Below, one piece after another: positions 52,098-60,549 of a stretch of 64,000 bases of DNA; position 1 is the first letter of the stretch, and the number at the start of each line of letters is the position of its first letter. The stretch lies in NCBI GenBank assembly GCA_902595845.1, contig CACJRN010000004.1, forward strand, positions 1 through 64,000. The letters run 5' to 3'. Source of the stretch: an uncultured Gammaproteobacteria bacterium (GTDB lineage Bacteria > Pseudomonadota > Gammaproteobacteria > Steroidobacterales > UBA11654). The notes beneath the pieces were generated by a model, which ran no database searches, was not told where the DNA came from, and saw nothing but the letters and a program-made list of their open reading frames with translations. The position numbers and the translations under genes were made by a program.

Positions 52098-53351
52098 ATG
52101 GCAAAAAATACAGAAAGCATATTTACAAATCCGCTTTTAAGATGGATCGATGACCGATTTCCCCTGTCTTCTTTAATCAAGGATCATGCTACAGAGTATT
52201 ATGCCTCTAAGAACTTCAATATTTGGTACTTGTTCGGAGTTTTATCCATGGTTGTGTTGATCATTATGTTGATCACAGGTTTCTTCCTAACAATGAATTA
52301 TAAGCCGTCAGCAGATGACGCTTTTAATTCTGTTGAATACATCATGCGATCTGTAGAGAATGGTTGGCTCATTCGATACATGCACTCAACTGGCGCTTCA
52401 TTCTTTTTTATCGTTATATATTTACACATGTTCAGAGCGATGCTTTATGGATCCTATAAGAAACCTCGTGAACTCATTTGGGTCTTAGGTATGTTGCTAT
52501 ATTTCTGCCTTATGGCGGAAGCATTTTTTGGCTACTTATTGCCTTGGGGCAATATGTCATATTGGGCAGGTCAAGTGATCGTGAACCTTTTTGGATATAT
52601 ACCATTTGTAGGTGAAACTCTAACAGAATGGATTAGAGGGGATTATTTCATTTCTGATATCACTTTGAATCGTTTTTTTGCATTTCATGTTATCTTTTTA
52701 CCACTTGCTATTATTGGTTTAGTCGCTGCACATATCCTGGCGCTTCATCATGTTGGATCAAATAACCCAGATGGTATTGAAATTAAGAAAAATCTCGATG
52801 AAACTGGAAAGCCAGTTGATGGAGTTGCTTTTCATCCATTTCATACAAGCAAAGATTTGGTTGGGATTACAGTCTTCCTAATAATCTACTTTGCTGCCGT
52901 ATTTTTTGCTCCAGAGATGGGCGGGTATTTTCTCGAAGTAGATAACTTTGAACCTGCTGATCCTCTTAAGACACCAGAACATATAGTACCTTCATGGTAT
53001 TTCACCCCGTATTACGCAATCTTGAGGGCCGTTCCAAATGCAGCTCTGGGAGCATTGTTCTTAGTGCTTGCAGTACTTCTGTTTGTATTCTTACCTTGGC
53101 TAGATAAGTGTGAAGTGAAATCTATCAGATACAGAGGCTGGCAATATAAATTTGCGCTTACTATGTTTGCAATATCTTTTGTTGCTCTTGGTTATCTTGG
53201 ACTTCAGCCTGCTACAGGCATTTATGTGTTCTTGGCAAGATTCTTTACAATAACTTATTTCGCATTTTTCTTGCTTATGCCTTTTTATACAAAGCTTGAA
53301 AAAACAAAAACTGTTCCTGAAAGAGTGGTTTACAAGAAGAAAGAATCATGA
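52098..53351 (+). CDS. petB: Ubiquinol-cytochrome c reductase, cytochrome b subunit
   Basis: The 417-residue multi-helix protein has heme-ligating His pairs in helices B and D (MHSTGASFFFIVIYLHM and FAFHVIFLP...AAHILALHH), and the Qo-site motif as PxxW around IVPSWYF (PEHI then PSWYF). It oxidises ubiquinol and recycles electrons in the Q cycle. It overlaps petC by 4 bases. Confidence 0.97.
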   Translation: MAKNTESIFTNPLLRWIDDRFPLSSLIKDHATEYYASKNFNIWYLFGVLSMVVLIIMLITGFFLTMNYKPSADDAFNSVEYIMRSVENGWLIRYMHSTGASFFFIVIYLHMFRAMLYGSYKKPRELIWVLGMLLYFCLMAEAFFGYLLPWGNMSYWAGQVIVNLFGYIPFVGETLTEWIRGDYFISDITLNRFFAFHVIFLPLAIIGLVAAHILALHHVGSNNPDGIEIKKNLDETGKPVDGVAFHPFHTSKDLVGITVFLIIYFAAVFFAPEMGGYFLEVDNFEPADPLKTPEHIVPSWYFTPYYAILRAVPNAALGALFLVLAVLLFVFLPWLDKCEVKSIRYRGWQYKFALTMFAISFVALGYLGLQPATGIYVFLARFFTITYFAFFLLMPFYTKLEKTKTVPERVVYKKKES

Positions 53352-54013
53352 AGAAATTACTCATAATCTGCTTTTCATTTGCATTGATACCAAGCCTATC
53401 ATTTTCTGCTGGGTCAATGGATCTTGATGAATACATAGAAGGAATGAATATAAAAACATCTGATGTAAAGTCATTGCAAAGAGGAGCAAGGAATTTTTTC
53501 AATTATTGTTCTGGATGCCACACTCTTCAGTATATGAGATATAACCAAATTGCAGAAGATCTTGGGATTACTGAAGATCAGCTTATGAAGAATCTTATTT
53601 TTACCGAAAGCGCTCCACAAAATTTAGTCATGAACAATATGCTAAAAGAAGATGGTGATCGATGGTTTGGAAAGGCACCACCTGATCTCACACTTGTTAC
53701 AAGAAGAAAGAGTCCAGAATATGTCTATGGTTTTCTAAACTCATTTTATGAAGATAGTAAATCTCCAACTGGCGTAAATAATCATGTGCAGGAAGCTTCA
53801 AGCATGCCCCATGTTTTATGGGATATCCAAGAAAGATATAGTGAGGAAGAATACAGTCAGTTTCTAAATGATACTGTTGGGTTTTTGGTCTATGCAGGCG
53901 AACCAATTATTGAAAAACGAAAATCAATGGGAGCTTGGGTCATTGGTTTTTTACTTATCTTCCTGATATTTAGTTATGCTCTATATAAGGATATTTGGAG
54001 GGAAGTTAAGTGA
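53348..54013 (+). CDS. petC: Ubiquinol-cytochrome c reductase, cytochrome c1 subunit
   Basis: The 221 residues comprise a signal peptide, covalent heme motif CSGCH, a distal Met (likely in SMPHVLW) and a C-terminal membrane anchor (VIGFLLIFLIFSYALY). It hands electrons to soluble carriers, and the azurin encoded at 25.2 kb is a possible acceptor. The stop overlaps the sspA GTG start (GTGA). Confidence 0.96.
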   Translation: MKKLLIICFSFALIPSLSFSAGSMDLDEYIEGMNIKTSDVKSLQRGARNFFNYCSGCHTLQYMRYNQIAEDLGITEDQLMKNLIFTESAPQNLVMNNMLKEDGDRWFGKAPPDLTLVTRRKSPEYVYGFLNSFYEDSKSPTGVNNHVQEASSMPHVLWDIQERYSEEEYSQFLNDTVGFLVYAGEPIIEKRKSMGAWVIGFLLIFLIFSYALYKDIWREVK

Positions 54014-54639
54014 CAAACGTTTCTAACAGAAGGTCAATGATGGGCTTATTTTCTGGGAATACATGTATCAGGTCCCACCAAGTTAGATTTGTGCTCAGAG
54101 AAAAAGGAATCACAACGGATATTCAAAATGTTGATGGCAAAAAGGTTCCTGAAGATCTCATTGCTCTCAATCCATACGCTTCAATACCAACTCTCACTGA
54201 CAGGGAGCTAGTGATATATGACTCTGGCGTGATTATTGAATATCTTGATGAAAGATATCCTCATCCACCTCTAATGCCTGTTAGTCCTGTTGACAGAGCG
54301 AAGATAAGATTGGCCCTCGTTTCCTTAGAAGCAGATATTGTTTCAACCGCTATTGAGCTTGATGCTGCACTTGGAAGCAGGAATGAAAACAGCTTAAGAA
54401 AAAAACTGAAATCAATGCTCAACTCGTCATTGGATTTATTTTCTGTGAACAATTACTTTCTGAATGATGAATTGACAGTCATAGACTGTGTCTTGGCCCC
54501 AATACTCTGGAGATTAGAGTACTTTGGTATCTCGCTCGGAAAAGAACATAAAGCCATAACTGATTATATGGAGAGAGTGTTCTCTCGCGAAACATTTCAA
54601 AATAGCCTTAGCGAGGATGAAGAAGAGATGCACCTCTAG
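54010..54639 (+). CDS. sspA: Stringent starvation protein A
   Basis: The 209-residue GST-fold regulator matches E. coli SspA from its start (NRRSMMGLFSG, SHQVRFVLREKG) to the family motif YLDERYPHPPLMPV. It binds RNA polymerase with sigma70 and acts in stress and virulence regulation. The GTG start overlaps the petC stop, a petABC-sspA arrangement usual for gammaproteobacteria. sspB, a common neighbour, is absent and rsmI follows instead. Confidence 0.94.
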   Translation: MTNVSNRRSMMGLFSGNTCIRSHQVRFVLREKGITTDIQNVDGKKVPEDLIALNPYASIPTLTDRELVIYDSGVIIEYLDERYPHPPLMPVSPVDRAKIRLALVSLEADIVSTAIELDAALGSRNENSLRKKLKSMLNSSLDLFSVNNYFLNDELTVIDCVLAPILWRLEYFGISLGKEHKAITDYMERVFSRETFQNSLSEDEEEMHL

Positions 54640-54660
54640 TGCTTGATTAATGCAGATCAG

Positions 54661-55500
54661 ATGACAGGCACCCTTTATCTTGTTTCAACACCAATAGGCA
54701 ACATCAATGACATTTCAATTCGAGCAATCGATATATTGAGTAGTGTTGATATCATTCTCACTGAAGACACAAGGGTCACATCTAAACTTTTGAAGCATCA
54801 CTCAGTGGTGGCAAAGTCATCTTTGCAATCATTCAATCAGATCAATGAGGATAGGAAAGCTTCTAATATTATTTTGTCATTAAAAGAAGGAAAAGACATA
54901 GCGCTTGTATCGGATGCAGGCACACCATTGATCAGTGACCCAGGTTATAAATTCATCAAGCATGCAAGAGAGAGTAATATTAAAGTGGAACCTGTCCCTG
55001 GTTGCTGTGCACTTATAGCTGCAATCACATCGTCAGGCTTACCATCCGATCGATTTTCCTTTCATGGGTTTTTACCGAGAAGCTCTAACAAAAGGATCAA
55101 TGAGCTTAAGAAAATAAGTGACAAAGAAGAAACATTAATTTTTTTTGAATCCGTTCACAGAATCCAATCTGCGATAGAGGATATGATCAGTGTTTTTGGA
55201 GGCAATAGGCCTGCGGTGCTTTGCAAAGAGATCACTAAGATTCATGAATCATTTATAGGCGAGACATTGTCTGATATCTCTATCTTTTTTAAAAAGAACG
55301 AAGATAAGATAAAGGGTGAGTTTACAGTTGTTGTTCAAGGCTCTTCTGCAATCGAAGGCATTGGTGAAGAGCTTGATAGAGTTTTGAGGATACTCATGGG
55401 TGAACTGTCTTTGAAGAAAGCTGTCGAGATTGCCTCAAAGATAACCAAACATAGCAAGTCAAAAATTTATGATCGAGCACTAAAGATTAAAAATCAATAG
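54661..55500 (+). CDS. rsmI: 16S rRNA 2'-O-methyltransferase RsmI (C1402)
   Basis: The 279 residues have the tetrapyrrole-methylase fold typical of RsmI: LYLVSTPIGNINDIS, EDTRVTSKLL, LVSDAGTPLISDPG and PVPGCCALIAAI. It methylates the ribose of C1402 in the decoding centre. A TTG at 54643 is in frame, but the ATG at 54661 starts the conserved N-terminus. It is next to rnpB, a conserved gammaproteobacterial arrangement. Confidence 0.94.
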   Translation: MTGTLYLVSTPIGNINDISIRAIDILSSVDIILTEDTRVTSKLLKHHSVVAKSSLQSFNQINEDRKASNIILSLKEGKDIALVSDAGTPLISDPGYKFIKHARESNIKVEPVPGCCALIAAITSSGLPSDRFSFHGFLPRSSNKRINELKKISDKEETLIFFESVHRIQSAIEDMISVFGGNRPAVLCKEITKIHESFIGETLSDISIFFKKNEDKIKGEFTVVVQGSSAIEGIGEELDRVLRILMGELSLKKAVEIASKITKHSKSKIYDRALKIKNQ

Positions 55501-55536
55501 CCTTGAATTTTTAGACACATTGATTAATAATCCAGC

Positions 55537-55872
55537 TTGGAGTTGGCCAGACAATCGCTGAATTTCAGAGGAAAGTCCGGGCTCCTTCGGGAACGATGCC
55601 AGGTAACACCTGGAAGGCGCGAGCCTATGGAAAGTGCATCAGAAAATATACCGCTCTGATTATTTAGAGTAAGGGTGAAAAGGTGTGGTAAGAGCACACC
55701 GCCTTATTGGCAACAATAAGGGCATTGCAAACCCCATCGGGAGCAAGACCAAATAGAAGAGTAATGATAACCCGTAATCACTCTTGGGTAGGTCGCTTGA
55801 GGTGTTTGGTGACAAACATCCCAGATGAATGATTGTACAAAGACAGAACCCGGCTTATAGGTCAACTCCAAA
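55537..55872 (+). ncRNA. rnpB: RNase P RNA, bacterial type A
   Basis: The conserved core is present: the GAGGAAAGTCCGGGCTCC box near the 5' end, GCCAGGTAACACCTGG, GGTAAGAGCACACCGC, GGAGCAAGACCAAATAG, and the 3' box ACAGAACCCGGCTTATAG. Terminal bases TTGGAGTTGGCC and GGTCAACTCCAA pair to form P1, which sets the ends. It is the catalytic RNA that matures tRNA 5' ends, and it lies between rsmI and mraZ. Exact ends are plus or minus a few bases. Confidence 0.96.
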
Positions 55873-55895
55873 TTCTTAAATATCCCTTTTATCTA

Positions 55896-55923
55896 TTGAC
55901 ATCATTTTATTATAAACTATAGT
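55896..55923 (+). promoter_or_regulatory. Sigma70 promoter of the mraZ (dcw) operon
   Basis: A perfect TTGACA (55896-55901), a 16-base spacer and TATAGT (55918-55923) are seen. The transcript would start near 55930, at the MraZ operator repeats. This is the best consensus promoter in the window. Confidence 0.7.
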
Positions 55924-55932
55924 TGTCTATTA

Positions 55933-55947
55933 GTGGTAAAAAGTGGG
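55933..55947 (+). promoter_or_regulatory. Candidate MraZ operator: GTGG repeats with 10-bp period
   Basis: GTGGT at 55933 and GTGGG at 55943 are direct repeats 10 bases apart, just after the promoter. MraZ is known to bind such TGGG-type repeats before its own operon. Only two clear units are seen, fewer than the usual three or four. Confidence 0.55.
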
Positions 55948-55977
55948 ATAAAACGCTTGATCTTACTTATAAACATG

Positions 55978-56424
55978 ATGTTTAGAGGATTAAATAAAAT
56001 TAGTTTAGATACTAAGGGACGGATATCGATTCCTACAAAGTATCGTCCAGAACTCGCAAACTATGGCTCCAATAAGCTCATATGCACCATTGATATAGAT
56101 CAATGCTTGCTTCTGTATCCAAAAAAGATCTGGCTTAAGATTGAAAAAACAATTATGGATCTACCCTCGCTTGATCCTTCTAGCAGGATGCTTCAACGCT
56201 TAATGGTTGGCCATGCAAGCGAGATAGTACTCGACAGTCATAATAGAATATTGGTTCCAATTGAATTAAGAGAATTTTCTGGGATCAAAAAATCAGCAAT
56301 GTTTATTGGTCAAGGACAACGTTTTGAGATCTGGAATTATCAATCATGGAATCAGTCAAGAGATGCATGGCTGAAGAAAAGTGATTTTACATTAACAGAA
56401 CAACTTAGGGATATTTCAATTTAG
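55978..56424 (+). CDS. mraZ: Transcriptional regulator MraZ
   Basis: The 148 residues have two SpoVT-AbrB-type DNA-binding modules (KISLDTKGRISIPTKYR and IVLDSHNRILVPIELR). It represses its own operon by binding repeats upstream. The frame extends to a GTG at 55933, but that triplet is within the operator and at or near the transcription start, so the conserved MFRG start at 55978 is chosen (ATG at 55975 also possible). The ribosome site is weak. It is followed by ftsZ instead of rsmH. Confidence 0.92.
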   Translation: MFRGLNKISLDTKGRISIPTKYRPELANYGSNKLICTIDIDQCLLLYPKKIWLKIEKTIMDLPSLDPSSRMLQRLMVGHASEIVLDSHNRILVPIELREFSGIKKSAMFIGQGQRFEIWNYQSWNQSRDAWLKKSDFTLTEQLRDISI

Positions 56425-56435
56425 GCAGAATACAT

Positions 56436-57611
56436 ATGGGTGAATTTGCTTTTGAATTAATGGATACAGATAGCCAAAGGGCCAACATAAAAGTCATTGG
56501 TGTCGGCGGAGGGGGCGGTAATGCTGTCAATCATATGATCAGAGAGGGCATCCAAGGTGTTAATTTTGTTTGTGCAAATACCGATACACAGGACCTCTCA
56601 TCATCGCCGGCTGAAGAGAAAATTCAGCTTGGTGTTGAAACTTCAAAAGGACTGGGTGCTGGCATGAATCCAGAGATTGGAAAAGCTTCTGCTGAAGAAG
56701 CGGCTGAAGCTATAAAAGCACTTCTTTCTGACACCGATATGTTATTCATAACAGCTGGATTCGGTGGAGGCACGGGTACTGGAGCCAGTCCAGTTATTGC
56801 AAAAATTGCGAAAGAGATGGATATCTTAACAGTTGGCGTAGTTACAAAACCATTTCAATGGGAAGGCGATGAAAGGTCTTCTCTTGCTGAGCATGGGCTG
56901 AGGGACCTTGAACAACATGTTGACTCTTTGATTGTGATTCCTAACGATCGATTACAGTCATTGGGCAAAAAAATTACCGTGTTTAATGCGTTTGATGCAG
57001 CAAATGATGTTTTATTAAATTCTGTTCAAGGGATAGTAGAGTTAATTACTGTTCCGGGTGTAATCAATCTTGATTTTGCTGATGTGAAAGCAGTCATGGG
57101 CAAGAAAGGGCGAAGCATTATGGGTTCAGCTATTGCATCTGGACCCGATAGAGCAAGACTTGCTGTAGAAAAAGCAGTCAAGAGCCCCTTATTGGAAGAC
57201 ATCAATTTAGAAGGCGCATCTGGAATACTTCTCAATGTCACTGTGGGAACAGATCTTGAGATTTCGGAGTTTAATCAAATCGGAGATATTGTTCAGGGTT
57301 ATGCAGCAGAAAAATCAAAAGTCATTGTTGGTACTGCACTATCGAGTGATCTTGAGGATGACAGCATAAGAGTGACACTGGTTGCTACAGGCTTAAGCGC
57401 ATCAAAAACAGATGATGCCAAAGAGAAAGATCGTGAAAGGTCCTTTGATGATTTAGATCGTCCCATTACAGCCAGGAATGGATTAAAGCAACAAACGACT
57501 CAAGACATGTTCGAAAGCTTTGAGAAAGCAAAGCCAACTGGAGATCTCGAAGAAGAGTTACTGGATATACCTCGCTTTTTAAGAAGACAAGATCCTGATC
57601 TAGATTTCTGA
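56436..57611 (+). CDS. ftsZ: Cell division protein FtsZ
   Basis: The 391-residue tubulin homologue has the GTP motif GGGTGTGA, the NTDTQDL loop, the T7-like region NLDFADVKAVM, and the C-terminal tail peptide LDIPRFLRRQ that binds FtsA/ZipA. It forms the division ring. Its position, 11 bases after mraZ and before rsmH, is unusual. In most bacteria ftsZ closes the dcw cluster after ftsQ-ftsA. A short variable linker precedes the tail. Confidence 0.97.
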   Translation: MGEFAFELMDTDSQRANIKVIGVGGGGGNAVNHMIREGIQGVNFVCANTDTQDLSSSPAEEKIQLGVETSKGLGAGMNPEIGKASAEEAAEAIKALLSDTDMLFITAGFGGGTGTGASPVIAKIAKEMDILTVGVVTKPFQWEGDERSSLAEHGLRDLEQHVDSLIVIPNDRLQSLGKKITVFNAFDAANDVLLNSVQGIVELITVPGVINLDFADVKAVMGKKGRSIMGSAIASGPDRARLAVEKAVKSPLLEDINLEGASGILLNVTVGTDLEISEFNQIGDIVQGYAAEKSKVIVGTALSSDLEDDSIRVTLVATGLSASKTDDAKEKDRERSFDDLDRPITARNGLKQQTTQDMFESFEKAKPTGDLEEELLDIPRFLRRQDPDLDF

Positions 57612-57625
57612 TACTGGCGCAAAGT

Positions 57626-58543
57626 ATGATCGACGAATCATTTCATATCCCGGTATTAACTGAGGAAGTTATTGATTTGCTTCTCGTTAAGAAAAGCGGC
57701 ACGTTTCTGGATGTGACATCAGGTTTTGGCGGTCATTCTGCTGCTATTTTGGAAGAATTGAATGGTGGTTCACTTATTGCAACGGATCAGGATCCTGAAG
57801 CTATTAGATTTCTAAAATCAAAATTCAAAACTGAGAAGAGAATCAGTATTCACCAAGCTCGTTTTAGCGAATTACATAAATTATTTAGCGCAAATGATTT
57901 TGATGGAATACTGGCTGATATTGGAATTTCTTCATATCAATTGGATACTGCAGAAAGAGGCTTTAGTTTCATGAAAGATGGTCCTCTTGATATGAGAATG
58001 AATCAAAATATAGGTGAAGATGCATCAAGCTGGCTGAATAATGCTTCAGAACAAGAGATTTCAAATATTATCTGGAAATACGGCGAAGAAAAAAAAGCAA
58101 AAAGAATCGCCAAAGCAATTGTTGAGGCTAGGAAGAGTTTTAAAATCAGAACAACAAAAGAACTGGCCGAAATCATTCTTGAAGAGACTCCAAGAAGATT
58201 TAATGACAAGAAACATCCAGCAACAAAAACATTTCAAGCGATAAGGATATTTATTAATAATGAGCTTGAAGAGCTTGATTTACTTTTGGATTTCGCATCA
58301 AAACATCTAAAAATTGGTGGCAGAACTTGCATCATTAGCTTCCATTCATTAGAAGACAGAATGGTGAAACGATTCTTTAGAGATCATTCAAGACGAGATC
58401 CGAAACTATCTAAGCTTCCAAACCTAGCAGATGATTCATCATTTAAGTTAGTCACCAAGGCCATAAAGCCAAGTGAAAATGAAATGAATATTAATCCAAG
58501 GTCAAGAAGTGCGACGCTTAGGGTGATTGAAAGGATAAAATGA
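57626..58543 (+). CDS. rsmH: 16S rRNA (cytosine1402-N4)-methyltransferase
   Basis: The 305 residues match RsmH (MraW): HIPVLTEEVIDLL, FLDVTSGFGGHS (AdoMet loop), ILADIGISSYQLD, GFSFMKDGPLDMRM and ISFHSLEDRMVK. It modifies C1402, the same base whose ribose RsmI methylates. Both modifiers are encoded within 3 kb. Its stop overlaps ftsL by 4 bases (ATGA). Confidence 0.97.
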   Translation: MIDESFHIPVLTEEVIDLLLVKKSGTFLDVTSGFGGHSAAILEELNGGSLIATDQDPEAIRFLKSKFKTEKRISIHQARFSELHKLFSANDFDGILADIGISSYQLDTAERGFSFMKDGPLDMRMNQNIGEDASSWLNNASEQEISNIIWKYGEEKKAKRIAKAIVEARKSFKIRTTKELAEIILEETPRRFNDKKHPATKTFQAIRIFINNELEELDLLLDFASKHLKIGGRTCIISFHSLEDRMVKRFFRDHSRRDPKLSKLPNLADDSSFKLVTKAIKPSENEMNINPRSRSATLRVIERIK

Positions 58544-58830
58544 AGTCAGAGAATATTAAATATAAATGGCTCTTTTTTTGGTATCTGATGGTTTGTCTTT
58601 CAGGTTTATACGAAGTTCAATTGCATTTTAATAAAAGGAATCTATTTCAAGAATACCAAACCATTGTTTCAGAAACTCAGAAAATCGAAATGGAATGGAG
58701 GGAGCTTCAGCTTGATTATTCTGCATTGACATCTGGACAAAAAATTGGATTAACGGCTAAAGATAAAGCCAGTATGAAACTTCCAGATTCTAGGAAAATA
58801 AATTTACTTAGCAAAGATGAAGAGAACTGA
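58540..58830 (+). CDS. ftsL: Cell division protein FtsL
   Basis: The 96-residue single-pass protein has a cytoplasmic N-terminus, a membrane helix at about 9-27 (WLFFWYLMVCLSGLYEV) and a periplasmic helix resembling a coiled coil (TQKIEMEWRELQLD). FtsL with FtsB and FtsQ activates FtsWI. Identity is from size, topology and position between rsmH and ftsI, since FtsL sequences are poorly conserved. It overlaps ftsI by 14 bases. Confidence 0.85.
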   Translation: MKSENIKYKWLFFWYLMVCLSGLYEVQLHFNKRNLFQEYQTIVSETQKIEMEWRELQLDYSALTSGQKIGLTAKDKASMKLPDSRKINLLSKDEEN

Positions 58831-60487
58831 GAAAGGATTAATGCAATCAAGATTTATATTCTTATTATGCCTGATATCAGTCATGCTTTTGGGTCTATTC
58901 GCTCGTTCTTTTTATTTGCAGTATCTTGAATCCGACTTTCTGAATTCAGAGGGTGACAAGAAGCATATTAAACACAAAACTATTCCCGCGAACAGAGGTA
59001 GTATCTATGATAAGAATGGTGTGCCACTTGCTGTGAGTATTCCTGTATATAGATTGATAGTTGACCCAAAAACTTTGCTTAAGAGGGATAATTACTCTCA
59101 ACTGTTGAGTTCACTCTCAAAAATAATCTCAAAGCCTGAAAGAGAAATCGATTCAGAAATAAGAAAGAGGAGCAGCAAAAGATACTTTGTGCTCAAAAGA
59201 GAATTAAGAAAATCTGAGGTCGAAATCGTACGCAAGGATAATTTTGGAAACTATATATGGCTTGAAACTTTTTATAAGAGGTTTTATCCGAATGGAGAAA
59301 CTTCATCTCATTTATTGGGCTTCACTGACAATGAGGGCAGAGGACAAGAGGGTTTAGAGTATGCTTTAAATAAGGGACTCTCTGGAACCAATGGCTTAAA
59401 AAAGACACTTACAGATGTGCATCAAAAAAGTATTGCAGATGTGGAGATCATCAATGACCCTATAATTGGCGAAGATTTTTATGCAAGCATAGATATTAAA
59501 ATACAACATTTTGCACATGAAGCTCTGAAATCAGCAATTGAAAAAAATAATGCGAAGGGCGGATCCGTCGTTGTAATGGACGTAACCACTGGAGAGATTT
59601 TAGCAATTTCAAATCAGCCAGCCGGAGATCTTTCATTGTCAAAAAATAGAACACCCAAAATATATAAGAATAAAGCAATCACAGATAAGTTCGAGCCTGG
59701 CTCAACATTCAAGCCTTTAATGATGGCTGCAGCTTTGGAAAACCAAATTTATCAGGCTGACGACACTATAGACACATCGCCATACAAAATTGGTTCGAGA
59801 ACCATTCAAGATCCAAGATATCATGGTGTTTTATCTATGGAAGAGGTGCTCATAAAATCAAGCAATACTGGCATCTCCAAGATAGCCTTGGAGCTTGACC
59901 CTTGTAATCTATACACATTTTTTAACGGCCTTGGTTTTGGCCAAGTCACATCTTCTGGTTTTCCTGGTGAAGCATCAGGAACGCTCGATTATCAATGTAG
60001 CAGATGGAGAGAAGGCATGATTGCTTCTCTTTCATATGGATACAATGTTGATGTCAGTCTCATACAGCTTGCAGGGGCATATGCAACCATTGCAAATGGC
60101 GGAATTAGGAAGCCCGTTACTTTGAGAAAGATTGAAGGTGGCATAATAGATGGTGAACGCGTTCTTTCGGAGCAAACTTCCAAGGAGATCATGTCAATGC
60201 TTGAAAAAGTTGCCATAAGAGGCGCACCACGCGCAAAGATCAATGGTTATAGGATTGGCGGTAAGACTGGAACAGCTCAAATTGCAGCTGCAAATTATGC
60301 TTCAGATAAGCACAATGCTTTATTCGTGGGTTTGGCGCCACTCACAAAACCAAAGATAGCAATTGCCGTTATTGTTAATGAGCCTGGTGGAAAAGAATAT
60401 TATGGCGGACAAGTTGCAGCACCAGTTTTTTCTGAGATAGGTTCGCATACGCTTAGGCTTCTGGGAATAGCACCTGATGACAAATAA
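58817..60487 (+). CDS. ftsI: Peptidoglycan D,D-transpeptidase FtsI (PBP3)
   Basis: The 556 residues comprise an N-terminal helix (about 12-32), a pedestal domain (NRGSIYDKNGVPLA) and a transpeptidase domain with the nucleophile Ser in FEPGSTFKP, SSN in IKSSNTG and KTGT in GGKTGTAQ. It cross-links septal peptidoglycan with FtsW. In usual clusters murE follows. Here the next gene is mraY after a 62-base gap. Confidence 0.96.
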   Translation: MKRTEKGLMQSRFIFLLCLISVMLLGLFARSFYLQYLESDFLNSEGDKKHIKHKTIPANRGSIYDKNGVPLAVSIPVYRLIVDPKTLLKRDNYSQLLSSLSKIISKPEREIDSEIRKRSSKRYFVLKRELRKSEVEIVRKDNFGNYIWLETFYKRFYPNGETSSHLLGFTDNEGRGQEGLEYALNKGLSGTNGLKKTLTDVHQKSIADVEIINDPIIGEDFYASIDIKIQHFAHEALKSAIEKNNAKGGSVVVMDVTTGEILAISNQPAGDLSLSKNRTPKIYKNKAITDKFEPGSTFKPLMMAAALENQIYQADDTIDTSPYKIGSRTIQDPRYHGVLSMEEVLIKSSNTGISKIALELDPCNLYTFFNGLGFGQVTSSGFPGEASGTLDYQCSRWREGMIASLSYGYNVDVSLIQLAGAYATIANGGIRKPVTLRKIEGGIIDGERVLSEQTSKEIMSMLEKVAIRGAPRAKINGYRIGGKTGTAQIAAANYASDKHNALFVGLAPLTKPKIAIAVIVNEPGGKEYYGGQVAAPVFSEIGSHTLRLLGIAPDDK

Positions 60488-60532
60488 TTTTAATATGATA
60501 AGTGTTAATCTAACGACAATATTTTTTAGGAG

Positions 60533-60547
60533 ATGTTGAGTAAGTAA
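60533..60547 (+). CDS. Five-triplet leader minigene (MLSK) before mraY
   Basis: ATG-TTG-AGT-AAG-TAA follows a strong TAGGAG ribosome site and ends 2 bases before the mraY ATG. mraY itself lacks a ribosome site at good distance, so its translation may depend on reinitiation after the minigene. It could also be a remnant at the site where murE/murF were lost, or chance. Confidence 0.35.
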   Translation: MLSK

Positions 60548-60549
60548 CC

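Noticed and set aside
55933..55977. GTG start for mraZ
   Set aside because: It coincides with the operator repeat next to the transcription start and precedes the conserved MFRG start.
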